Of a stretch of 64,000 bases of DNA, positions 19,102-28,205 are shown piece by piece; the stretch's first letter is position 1; each line of letters begins with the position of its first letter. A program made the position numbers and the translations under genes. The DNA is taken from positions 7,411,501-7,475,500 of the forward strand of contig NZ_CP108484.1 of the NCBI RefSeq assembly GCF_036226505.1, in the 5' to 3' direction. The notes under the pieces were generated by a model. It was given only the letters and a program-made list of their open reading frames with translations. It did no database searches and was not told the DNA's origin. Source of the stretch: Kitasatospora sp. NBC_01246 (GTDB taxonomy: Bacteria > Actinomycetota > Actinomycetes > Streptomycetales > Streptomycetaceae).

Positions 19102-19238
19102 GCTGCTGCTCCTCCCGGTCCGGGGGTGGAAGCCGACTTCCACCGCGTCACCGCCGACGGTACGTCGCGGCGGCCCACCAGCAGAAGATCACGACCGCCC
19201 GGCGGGGGCCGCACAGGGGTCGGGTCCGGGCGGCCGCG

Positions 19239-19244
19239 TAGGCT
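19239..19244 (+). promoter_or_regulatory. -10 box of the leader peptide transcript
   Basis: TAGGCT ends seven bases before the ATG of the 12-codon leader ORF, the same arrangement as at several other genes in this window. It implies a leaderless mRNA starting at or next to 19252. Confidence 0.6.
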
Positions 19245-19251
19245 GACCGCC

Positions 19252-19287
19252 ATGCGTTCCGTGATTCTTCCGCCGCCCGCCCGCTAG
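19252..19287 (+). CDS. Leader peptide MRSVILPPPAR upstream of DMT transporter
   Basis: An 11-residue ORF, start ATG 19252 and stop TAG 19285-19287. Three consecutive proline codons (19270-19278) form a classical ribosome-stalling stretch normally relieved by EF-P. The stop codon lies inside a 16-base palindrome (19278-19293). Nine bases after the stop, CTCCACGAT (19296-19304) is the exact complement of ATCGTGGAG (19380-19388), which holds the ribosome binding site of the transporter at 19398. This is the layout of a translational attenuator. That the peptide is made and regulates is inference. Confidence 0.6.
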   Translation: MRSVILPPPAR

Positions 19288-19388
19288 CGGGCGCGCTCCA
19301 CGATTCCCCGCCCGGCGGCGCTGTCGCCACCGGGCCGCTGGATGCCGCCCGCGCCGACCGCGGACGTCACCGGCCCACCATCGTGGAG
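19278..19388 (+). promoter_or_regulatory. Structured leader that can hide the transporter RBS
   Basis: Three elements are visible: the palindrome around the leader stop (19278-19293); an internal hairpin CCCGG-C-GGCG, loop CTGT, CGCC-A-CCGGG (19311-19334); and a 9-bp long-range helix between 19296-19304 and 19380-19388 that would cover GGAG. A ribosome held near the end of the leader would cover or disturb the 5-prime arm and free the binding site. Confidence 0.55.
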
Positions 19389-19397
19389 AACCAACGC

Positions 19398-20261
19398 ATG
19401 ACCACTCGTTCCGCCGTGCCGCTCCGGCACGGCCTGCTGTCCATCTCGGCCGCCGCCGTCGCCTGGGGCCTGGGCGGCGCCGCCGCCGCGCTGCTGCTGC
19501 GGACCACCGGGCTCGGCCCGGTGGCCGTCTGCTTCTGGCGGTTCGCCGTCGCGGCCGGCTGCCTGGCCCTCCTCCCCGCCCGCCGGGGGCGCGCCGGTGC
19601 GCGCGGCGCGGCCCTGCTCACCGGCCTCGGGCTGGCGGTGAGTCAGTGCGCCTACTTCGGCTCGGTGCAGTACGCCGGTCTCGGCCTCGGCACCCTGGTC
19701 ACCATCGGTGCGGGGCCCGTCCTGACCAGTCTCGGCGCCCATCTGCTGCTCGGTGAGCGGCTCACCGTGCGGGCCTCGGCCGCGATCGCGGTCGCGCTGG
19801 GCGGGCTGGTCCTGCTGGTCGCCGCCCCGGCGGCCGGCCCGCGGCCGGTGCTCGGCGTCGCGCTCGCCGTCCTGGCGGGCGCCGGGCAGAGCGGCCTCAC
19901 CCTCTGGGCCCGCGGCGGCGGTTCGGCCCGGGCGGACGTCGGCGCCTTCACCACCGGCATGCTCTGCCTGCTGCCCCTGGCCGCGGCCGACGGGGTGCTG
20001 CCGACTGCGGGCGGTCCGGCGCTGACGGCGGGCGCGCTGCTCTTCCTGGGGACCGTCCCCACGCTGCTCGCCTACCGCTGGTACTTCACCGGTCTGACGG
20101 CCGTCCCCGGGGCGACGGCCGCCGTGCTGGTGCTGCTGGAGCCGGCGACCGCCGCGCTGCTCGCCACCGTCTGCTTCGGCGAGCCGGTGACCCCGGCCCT
20201 GCTGGCGGGCTCCGTTCTGCTGCTGGCCGCGATCGCGCTGCTCACCCGCGAGAGCGGCTGA
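19398..20261 (+). CDS. EamA/DMT superfamily transporter
   Basis: A 287-residue membrane protein with about ten hydrophobic segments arranged as two EamA repeats (residues about 10-135 and 145-285). The second repeat ends ATAAVLVLLEPATAALLATVCFGE in shortened form, the usual conserved stretch with Glu in helix 9. DMT transporters export amino acids, drugs or metabolites; the substrate is unknown. The ATG at 19398 has GGAG at 19385-19388. It is preceded by a leader peptide and a helix that can hide this GGAG, which suggests induction by something that slows ribosomes, so export of a translation inhibitor or an amino acid is a reasonable guess. Confidence 0.88.
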   Translation: MTTRSAVPLRHGLLSISAAAVAWGLGGAAAALLLRTTGLGPVAVCFWRFAVAAGCLALLPARRGRAGARGAALLTGLGLAVSQCAYFGSVQYAGLGLGTLVTIGAGPVLTSLGAHLLLGERLTVRASAAIAVALGGLVLLVAAPAAGPRPVLGVALAVLAGAGQSGLTLWARGGGSARADVGAFTTGMLCLLPLAAADGVLPTAGGPALTAGALLFLGTVPTLLAYRWYFTGLTAVPGATAAVLVLLEPATAALLATVCFGEPVTPALLAGSVLLLAAIALLTRESG

Positions 20262-20268
20262 CCGCTAG

Positions 20269-20312
20269 GGCCGCCCGCGCCCCGCCCGGTCGACGGTGGG
20301 GCGCGGGCGGCC
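20269..20312. terminator. Bidirectional terminator hairpin
   Basis: Perfect 15-bp arms (20269-20283 and 20298-20312) with a 14-base loop lie between the convergent DMT transporter and the 129-residue gene. Confidence 0.85.
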
Positions 20313-20702
20313 TTACGGCACCGGCCGCAGCGTCGGTGGAGCAGGTGTCAGGGCGCGCAGCACGAGGTCGACCTGGACCCGCACCGCGCCGGCCCGGAGC
20401 AGCGCGGTGGAGATCGCGCGCAACTCCTGGGGGCCGCCGCAGACGAGCCGCAGTTCGAGGTCGGCGCCGCCGGCCAGCGCGAACCCGCTCCGGATGGCCG
20501 GGAACTCGGCGGCGAGCCGGTCGAAGTCGAGCGGTACGGGGCCGAAGCCGACCCGGACCAGGGCGTGCAGGGGCCGCCCGCCGCCGGGGTGCGGGGTTCC
20601 CCCGGGCCGGGCCGCCGGCCCGGGGGAGCGCTGTCCCGGGCCGGCGGCCCGCCGGTCCGGTTCGGGCGACCGGGCGCCGGGGACGAGCCGGAGCGTCGTC
20701 AC
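20313..20702 (-). CDS. Small hypothetical protein coupled to SAV_915-like gene
   Basis: A 129-residue protein starting at GTG 20702, overlapping the stop of the upstream gene by four bases (GTGA). The N-terminal half is Arg/Pro/Gly-rich and probably disordered (residues about 8-50); the C-terminal half LHALVRVGFGPVPLDFDRLA, then GGADLELRLVCGGPQELRAI and AGAVRVQVDLVLRAL, looks like a small alpha/beta domain. I do not recognise the family. The overlap and shared strand make it very likely a real gene working with its neighbour. Confidence 0.6.
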   Translation of the reverse strand: MTTLRLVPGARSPEPDRRAAGPGQRSPGPAARPGGTPHPGGGRPLHALVRVGFGPVPLDFDRLAAEFPAIRSGFALAGGADLELRLVCGGPQELRAISTALLRAGAVRVQVDLVLRALTPAPPTLRPVP

Positions 20703-21034
20703 CGGTGCTGGAGCTCGGTCCGGACAGCCGCCGCGGTGGGGCCGGTGGGCCCGGCGGGCGTGCTGGCAGCGCCCTCCCGGGCGGGCCTGGCGACGGGCGG
20801 TGCCACCAGCCGTGGATCCAGGACCAGGGCGTCCACGCCGAGCGGCGCGGCGAGCGCCCGCAGCGCAGGCTCGGCGAGTTCGGTGCACGCCTGGTCCGGT
20901 CCGAGGAGCGCGGTCAGCGCCTCGGTGGTGGCGAAGCCCACCGCGCAGCGACGGCCGTCGCGCAGGCGGAAGAGCCGGAGGGCGGTGGTGGATCCGGTGA
21001 CGGTGACCGGGACGTGCCAGACGACGGGGGCCAT
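20699..21034 (-). CDS. SAV_915-like small protein
   Basis: A 111-residue protein beginning MAPVVWHVPVTVTGSTTALRLFR (landmarks VVWHVPV and LRDGRRCAVGFAT), with EALTALLGPDQACTELAEPALRALAAPLGVDALVLDPRLV in the middle, cited here as positions about 38-77. This pattern (pVfvPv.....lrlfrl.dG.r.avaFts...L...lG..q....l...alr.l...lGv..l.vDP.l) is that of the actinobacterial SAV_915 family, whose function is unknown. The C-terminal 30 residues are Pro/Ala-rich and probably flexible. ATG 21034 is the start. Confidence 0.72.
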   Translation of the reverse strand: MAPVVWHVPVTVTGSTTALRLFRLRDGRRCAVGFATTEALTALLGPDQACTELAEPALRALAAPLGVDALVLDPRLVAPPVARPAREGAASTPAGPTGPTAAAVRTELQHR

Positions 21035-21269
21035 GCGGTGCTCCCAAGGAGTGGTGGGGCCTGCGGGAACTGCTTACTCCGACGCTAGGGCGGCGGCGGG
21101 CCGTCGGTCGCTCCCCTGACGCGGCGTTGACCGAATGCGGTGCTGTGTTGACGGAGTCCTGACGGTCCCCGGACCTCCCCCCGATCACGCCTACCCTTTC
21201 CTTCCCTATACGCCCGATCGTCGTGGTAGTTTGCGTAATGATAAGGAAGATCGAAGGAAGCGAGGCCTG

Positions 21270-21695
21270 GTGGCGCCCTACTACTCGGTGGAACAGGTGG
21301 CCGAACTGCTGGACCTGCACGTGCGCACGGTGCGCGGCTACGTCCGCGACGGCCGCCTCCGGGCGACCAGGATCGGCAAGCAGTACCGGATCACCGCCCA
21401 GGACCTCGCGGAGTTCACCGGTGCCCCCGCGCCCGCGCCGGCCGAGGAGCGGCGCCACGCCGAGGCCTCGACCATCGTGCAGATCGACGCGATCGGGACG
21501 GTGGAGGCCGCTCGGCTGGCCAACACCCTGATGGCGGCCGTCGCGGGCCCGCGCGAGGACGGACCGCTGCGGGTCCAGACCCTGCACGACGAGCAGCGCT
21601 CGACGCTCAAGGTGGTCATCCTCGGGGGTCTGGCCGACACGGCCGAGCTACTCGTCATCGTCAACGCACTGATCGGGGAGAACGCCGATGTCTGA
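21270..21695 (+). CDS. Excisionase/MerR-type HTH DNA-binding protein
   Basis: A 141-residue protein. Residues about 3-48 (YYSVEQVAELLDLHVRTVRG, then YVRDGRLRATRIGKQYRI) form a winged helix of the excisionase/MerR class that normally recognises a short DNA site. Residues 70-141 form an alpha/beta domain (VQIDAIGTVEAARLANTLM and LKVVILGGLADTAELLVIV) that may bind a ligand. The GTG at 21270 is supported by GAAGGAAG at 21253. The next gene (DUF4180) overlaps its end by eight bases, so they form a two-gene operon. It is a likely regulator, perhaps of its own operon; it is not next to phage genes. Confidence 0.78.
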   Translation: MAPYYSVEQVAELLDLHVRTVRGYVRDGRLRATRIGKQYRITAQDLAEFTGAPAPAPAEERRHAEASTIVQIDAIGTVEAARLANTLMAAVAGPREDGPLRVQTLHDEQRSTLKVVILGGLADTAELLVIVNALIGENADV

Positions 21696-22044
21696 GTCCG
21701 CCGTCACCGTCCTGCGCCTGCCCGCCGACGGCCCGCCGGTGCGCGACGAACGGGATGCCACCGATCTGATCGGTGACGCGTTCGCGGCCGGCGCGGCCTG
21801 GGTCGTGGTGCCCGCCGAGCGCTTCGAGGAGGACTTCTTCCGCCTCAGCACCCGGATCGCGGGCGGGATCGTGCAGAAGTTCGCCACTTACCGGCTCGGC
21901 CTGGCCGTCGTCGGTGACATCTCCCGCCACACCGACGGCAGCGGCCCGCTGCGGGACTTCGTCCGGGAGAGCAACCGGGGCGGCCAGCTCTGGTTCCTCG
22001 CCGACGAGGCCGAGTTCGACGCCCGGCTCGCCGCGCACCGGTGA
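21688..22044 (+). CDS. DUF4180 domain protein
   Basis: A 118-residue soluble protein of the DUF4180 family: DATDLIGDAFAAGAAWVVVP, then ERFEEDFFRLSTRIAGGIVQ, KFATYRLGLAVVGDIS and GGQLWFLADEAEFDARL are all in place. Function is unknown; many members lie beside transcriptional regulators, as here, where the ATG at 21688 overlaps the HTH gene by eight bases. The domain fold resembles STAS-like or anti-sigma partner proteins only loosely, so no activity is claimed. Confidence 0.85.
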   Translation: MSESAVTVLRLPADGPPVRDERDATDLIGDAFAAGAAWVVVPAERFEEDFFRLSTRIAGGIVQKFATYRLGLAVVGDISRHTDGSGPLRDFVRESNRGGQLWFLADEAEFDARLAAHR

Positions 22045-22202
22045 GGCCGCCGGCGGGGGGTTCCGCGGGCCCGCGCCCCGCTGCTCCGCTTGCCCGGCGC
22101 CCGCCCCGGGACGACGGTGGAGCTGACCGCCGCCGGCCTCACCGGGCGCGGGAGTGCACTCCGGTACGGGGGGAGGTGGAGCGAAGGGGCGAACACGAGA
22201 TA

Positions 22203-22216
22203 TCTTGACATCAAGA
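22203..22216. promoter_or_regulatory. Palindrome TCTTGACATCAAGA upstream of icd
   Basis: A perfect 6-2-6 palindrome located 27 bases before the icd ATG. It resembles the TCTTGA-n2-TCAAGA sites of MarR-family regulators; the TamR regulator of S. coelicolor is reported to act at citric-acid-cycle genes including idh. The assignment to TamR is from memory of that work and needs checking. Confidence 0.6.
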
Positions 22217-22242
22217 CGTTGGAGACGTGAAGCGGAGTACCG

Positions 22243-24462
<2,220 letters not shown>

Positions 24463-24509
24463 TCCCAGCCGGGCGGAGTCGGCACCAGGCCGGCACCGAG
24501 CCGTACCGG

Positions 24510-24545
24510 GAGGCCCCCGGGTCCGTTCGCGGACCCGGGGGCCTC
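24510..24545. terminator. Terminator after icd
   Basis: A perfect 15-bp stem (24510-24524 with 24531-24545) and loop GTTCGC lie between convergent icd and the YdcF-like gene. Confidence 0.88.
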
Positions 24546-24577
24546 TCCGCGTCCGGCGGGGCGGGCGGCCGGACGGC

Positions 24578-25576
24578 TCACCACCGCCAGCCCACCACCG
24601 CCCCCGCCGTCGCGAGCAGCAGCACGGCGACGGCGTTCGCCCGGGGGTACATCAGGCCCGTCGCGACCACCTCGCGCAGGACGGCGCTGGGCCAGTAGTA
24701 CCCGGCCGTCGGCGCGCCGACGACCTGCCCCGGCACCCCGGCCCGGCGGGTGGTCACGGCGGAGCGCAGCACGTGGAAGCTGCTGGTCACCACGGTGCAG
24801 TGGTAGCCGGGCCGTTCGCGCTCCATCAGCTCGCGGCTGAAGGCGAGGTTCTCGGTGGTGCTGGTGGCCTTCTCCTCCAGCCGGATCCGCTCCCGCGGGC
24901 AGCCGGCGGCGACCAGGTGGTCCGCCATCGCCGAGGCCTCGGTGCAGCTCTCGTCCGGGCCCTTGCCGCCGGTCACCAGCATCAGCGGTGCGTGTCCGGC
25001 GGCCTCCTCGGCGCGGTAGAGCGCCATCGCCCGGTCCAGCCGGGCGGCCAGCAGCGGCGGCACCTCGCAGCCGTTCAGCCCGGCGCCCAGCACCACCAGG
25101 TAGTCGGCGCCGGGCCGGGGGGCGAGGCGCCGGTACAGCAGGGTGTACCCGAGGAAGCAGAGCAGCAGGAAGGCGCCGTAGCCGCCGAGCAGGACGGCGG
25201 CGCCGGCCGCCGCGCGCAGCGCCCGGACGCTGAGGTAGGTGGCCGAGAGCAGCAGCCCGAGCAGGGCGAGCAGGGCGGCGCCGGCGAGCAGGGACAGCAG
25301 GCTGGCCGGCCGGGTGCCCTCCCGCCGGACCATGGTGACCCCGTTGGCCACCAGCAGGGCGGCCGCGACCAGCCCGCTCAGCCAGACCGCGCCGGCCACG
25401 CCGGCGGTGACGGCGCTCGCGGCCGACGAGGAGAAGTGGCCGACCGCGCTCACCGTGCCGAGCGCCGCGCAGACGCCGATCAGGCCGATCAGCACCCCGT
25501 TGCCCAACCGTCTCGGTTCCTGGATCCGGGAGAGCAGGACCACGGCGAGCAGGGCGGCCATCAGAAGCGCTTGCAT
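24578..25576 (-). CDS. YdcF/SanA-like membrane protein (DUF218)
   Basis: A 332-residue protein. Residues 1-155 contain about five hydrophobic segments; residues about 158-300 form a DUF218 domain with YLVVLGAGLNGCEVPPLLAARLDRA (landmark VVLGAGLNG), VTGGKGPDE, EEKATSTTENLAFS and VVTSSFHVLRS. One more hydrophobic segment closes the C-terminus. DUF218 proteins such as SanA and YdcF affect the cell envelope, but their reaction is unknown. The active face probably lies on one side of the membrane given the helix pattern. ATG 25576 is the start; the gene stands alone on its strand after the MFS gene. Confidence 0.86.
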   Translation of the reverse strand: MQALLMAALLAVVLLSRIQEPRRLGNGVLIGLIGVCAALGTVSAVGHFSSSAASAVTAGVAGAVWLSGLVAAALLVANGVTMVRREGTRPASLLSLLAGAALLALLGLLLSATYLSVRALRAAAGAAVLLGGYGAFLLLCFLGYTLLYRRLAPRPGADYLVVLGAGLNGCEVPPLLAARLDRAMALYRAEEAAGHAPLMLVTGGKGPDESCTEASAMADHLVAAGCPRERIRLEEKATSTTENLAFSRELMERERPGYHCTVVTSSFHVLRSAVTTRRAGVPGQVVGAPTAGYYWPSAVLREVVATGLMYPRANAVAVLLLATAGAVVGWRW

Positions 25577-25663
25577 GCCCGGATCCTAGGCGGTGTCGGC
25601 AAGGTCGCGGCGTCGCGGACCCGGCGGGACTCTGCCAACACCCCCCCAGGCGCACACGCGCGG

Positions 25664-25704
25664 GCGCCGCCGCCTGCCGGGCTGGTCCCGGCGGGCGACG
25701 GCGC
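25664..25704 (-). terminator. Hairpin after the MFS gene
   Basis: Arms 25664-25681 and 25687-25704 pair over 18 bp with one mismatch and one wobble, just downstream of the minus-strand MFS stop. Confidence 0.65.
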
Positions 25705-25735
25705 AGGTGGTGGCGGGAAGGGGCCGGAGGCGGGC

Positions 25736-27202
25736 TCACCCCTCCTCGTGCGGGCGGGCGTGGCGGGGCAGCAGGAAGGCCACCAGGAAGGCCAGCGCGA
25801 GCAGGCCCGCGCTGAGGCCGAAGGTCCAGCCGGCCGCGTGCCGGAAGCCCTCCGGACCGGCCCAGCCGAAGAACGCGGTGCCGAGCAGGGCGACCCCGAT
25901 CGAGCCGCCGAGCTGCTGCTGCGCGTTGAGCACGCCGGAGGCCGAGCCGGTCTCGGCGTCCTCCACACCGGCCAGGGCGATGTCGAAGAACGGCGCCATG
26001 ATCAGGCCGAGTCCGAATCCGGTGACCAGCAGCGCGGGGATCAGCGCCCAGCTGGTCAGGCCGCCGGCCCAGTGCTCCACCGAGACCCAGAGCCCGAGCG
26101 CGCCGGTGGCGGCGACCGCCATCCCGGCGTGCAGTACCCGGCGGCCGTAGCGGGGGCCGAGGACGCCGCCGGAGAGCACGGCGCCGGCCACGATGCCGAG
26201 CGAGAGCGGGATCATGCTGAGGCCGGAGTGCAGCGATGTCCAGCCGAGGCCGAGCTGGAGGTAGAGGGTGAAGGTCAGCAGCAGGCCGGAGAGCGCGGCG
26301 AAGAAGACCAGGCCGGTGGCGAGCGCCGAGGTGAAGGCCCGCTTGGCGAACAGCGAGGGCTCGATCAGCGGGGTGCCCCCGCGCCGCAGCACGCTGCGCT
26401 GGTGGAGGGCGAAGAGCCGGAGCACCGGAAGCGAGGCGGCCATGGCCAGGTACGTCCAGAGCGGCCAGCCCAGCTCGCGGCCCTGGACCAGCGGGTAGAC
26501 CAGCAGCAGGACGGCGGTGCTGAGCAGCAGCACGCCCACCGGGTCGAGCCGGCCGGCGCCCTCCGCCCGGGTGGTCCGGTTGGCGGGCAGGATCCTGACG
26601 GCGGCCACCACGGCGAGCAGCCCGAGCGGCAGGTTGATCAGGAAGACCATCCGCCAGCCGGTGCCGAACCAGTCGGCGTCGGTGAGGTAGCCGCCGAGGG
26701 TGGGGCCGAGGACGGAGGAGAGCCCGAGGATCGGCCCGAACAGCCCGAAGGCGGCGCCGATCTCCTTGGGCGGGAACATCGCCTTGATCAGGCCGAGCCC
26801 CTGCGGGATCAATAGTGCGGCGAACAGGCCCTGGACGGTCCGGGCGGCGATCAGGGTGCCCGCGCCGGTGGCGGCCGCGCAGAGCACGGAGGCGAGCGTG
26901 AAGCCGGCCGCGCCGAGGACGAACAGGCGCTTGCGGCCGAAGAGGTCGCCGAGCCGGCCGCCGGTGATCAGCAGCACGGCGAAGGCGAGCGTGTAGGAGG
27001 CGGAGATCCACTGGATCTGCGCGTCGCCCCCGCCGAAGTCGCGCTGGATGGCGGGGGAGGCCACGCCGACGATCGTGGTGTCGAGGAGGTCCATCACCTC
27101 GGCGGCCAGGATCACGGCGAGGGCGGCCCAGCGCAGCCGGTATCCGGCCGGTTCGGGCTCGGCCGCGGTGGCGGCCGGGGGTGGGGCGGTCTGACTGGTC
27201 AT
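25736..27202 (-). CDS. MFS drug efflux transporter (DHA2 type)
   Basis: A 488-residue transporter with about 14 hydrophobic helices. Motifs are VMDLLDTTIVGVASPAIQRDF (helix 1, motif D1, cited by DTTIVGVASPAI), the cytoplasmic loop motif GRLGDLFGRKR (motif A) and the helix 5 motif GPTLGGYL (motif C), which mark proton-driven drug exporters of the EmrB/QacA type. The start ATG 27202 has GGAGAG upstream. The gene is divergent from a TetR regulator; four spaced copies of a GAAC-n3-GTTC-like operator fill the 168-base gap, so repression by that regulator is very likely. The drug is unknown. Confidence 0.92.
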   Translation of the reverse strand: MTSQTAPPPAATAAEPEPAGYRLRWAALAVILAAEVMDLLDTTIVGVASPAIQRDFGGGDAQIQWISASYTLAFAVLLITGGRLGDLFGRKRLFVLGAAGFTLASVLCAAATGAGTLIAARTVQGLFAALLIPQGLGLIKAMFPPKEIGAAFGLFGPILGLSSVLGPTLGGYLTDADWFGTGWRMVFLINLPLGLLAVVAAVRILPANRTTRAEGAGRLDPVGVLLLSTAVLLLVYPLVQGRELGWPLWTYLAMAASLPVLRLFALHQRSVLRRGGTPLIEPSLFAKRAFTSALATGLVFFAALSGLLLTFTLYLQLGLGWTSLHSGLSMIPLSLGIVAGAVLSGGVLGPRYGRRVLHAGMAVAATGALGLWVSVEHWAGGLTSWALIPALLVTGFGLGLIMAPFFDIALAGVEDAETGSASGVLNAQQQLGGSIGVALLGTAFFGWAGPEGFRHAAGWTFGLSAGLLALAFLVAFLLPRHARPHEEG

Positions 27203-27257
27203 GAGGGGGCTCTCCGGGATCCGGGGCTGGGAAGGGGACTGGAACTGGAACTGGGGG

Positions 27258-27326
27258 CGAACTCTGTTCGCCTGAACGAACACTGTTTTCTTCAACGAAC
27301 AGTGTTTTCCCATGGAACGGTGTTCG
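27258..27326. promoter_or_regulatory. Four-copy operator in the MFS/TetR divergon
   Basis: GAACTCTGTTC (27259-27269), GAACACTGTT (27278-27287), GAACAGTGTT (27297-27306) and GAACGGTGTTC (27315-27325) are successive palindromic sites with start-to-start distances of 19, 19 and 18 bases. This regular spacing suggests several TetR dimers bound side by side. Confidence 0.75.
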
Positions 27327-27370
27327 TGTCAAGTACGCTGGGACTCGTCGCCGACCACGAAGGAGCCCCG

Positions 27371-28081
27371 ATGACCAGTGCCGCCCCGCGTCCGAGCTGG
27401 CCAGCGCACTGGCAGGAGAAGGAGAAGGCGCCGGCCAAGCGCCAGCCGCTGAGTCGCGAGCGGATCGTCGAGGCGGCGCTGCGGATCGTCGACGCCGAGG
27501 GCATGGACGCGCTGAGCATGCGACGGGTCGGCCAGGAGCTCGACACCGGGGCCGCGAGCCTCTACGCCCACATCGGCGGCAAGGAGGAGCTGGTCGAGCA
27601 GGTCCTCGACCTGGCCTACTCCGAGATCGAACTCGAGGAGCCCGACGCGGCCGACTGGCAGGAGCAGATCAAGCGGCTGATGCGCCGCTCCCGGGACGCC
27701 CTGCTGGCGCACCGGGACCTCGCCCGGGCGGCGGTGGTGGCCAATGTGCCCACCACGCCGCACGCCATGGACATCGCCGAGTCCATGCTCGGCATCCTGC
27801 GCGCGGGCGGCCTCGACGAGCAGACCGCCGCGTACGGGGTCGACGTGCTCGGGCTCTACACCACGGCGACCACCTTCGAGGCGTCCACGCGTGGGGGCGG
27901 GAACTCCCAGGACTACACCGACCAGGTGCGGGAGTACTTCGGCACCATCCCCGCCGACCGCTATCCGATGATCACCTCGATGGCGGCGGCGCTCACCCGC
28001 AACGTCGGTGACGAGCGGTTCGAGTTCGGTCTGGACATCCTGGTGGCCGGCCTCGCCCGCCAGAACGGCTGGAAGGCCTGA
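27371..28081 (+). CDS. TetR family regulator
   Basis: A 236-residue repressor. The N-terminal HTH covers about residues 30-75 (RERIVEAALRIVDAEGMDAL, then MRRVGQELDTGAASLYAHIGGKEELV, landmarks GAASLYAHIGGKEEL). The C-terminal helical domain is of the TetR_C type seen in regulators with tetracycline-repressor-like pockets. ATG 27371 follows AAGGAG. TACGCT at 27334 is a likely -10 and lies just beyond operator copy 4, so the gene is probably autorepressed together with the divergent MFS exporter. A small hydrophobic drug is the likely inducer by analogy. Confidence 0.92.
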   Translation: MTSAAPRPSWPAHWQEKEKAPAKRQPLSRERIVEAALRIVDAEGMDALSMRRVGQELDTGAASLYAHIGGKEELVEQVLDLAYSEIELEEPDAADWQEQIKRLMRRSRDALLAHRDLARAAVVANVPTTPHAMDIAESMLGILRAGGLDEQTAAYGVDVLGLYTTATTFEASTRGGGNSQDYTDQVREYFGTIPADRYPMITSMAAALTRNVGDERFEFGLDILVAGLARQNGWKA

Positions 28082-28139
28082 GCCGCCAGGGCCCGAGCCG
28101 CCGGGGTCCTGAACCCCAGAGGAGCCTGCGGCCGGGGAC

Positions 28140-28174
28140 GACGAAGCCCCCGCCGGTGGGGCGGGGGCTTCGTC
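28140..28174. terminator. Bidirectional terminator hairpin
   Basis: A perfect 15-bp stem (GACGAAGCCCCCGCC at 28140-28154 with 28160-28174) separates the convergent tetR and ctaG genes. Confidence 0.88.
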
Positions 28175-28205
28175 ACGGTGTCGGGGGCGGTGCCGGCGCG
28201 GCCGG

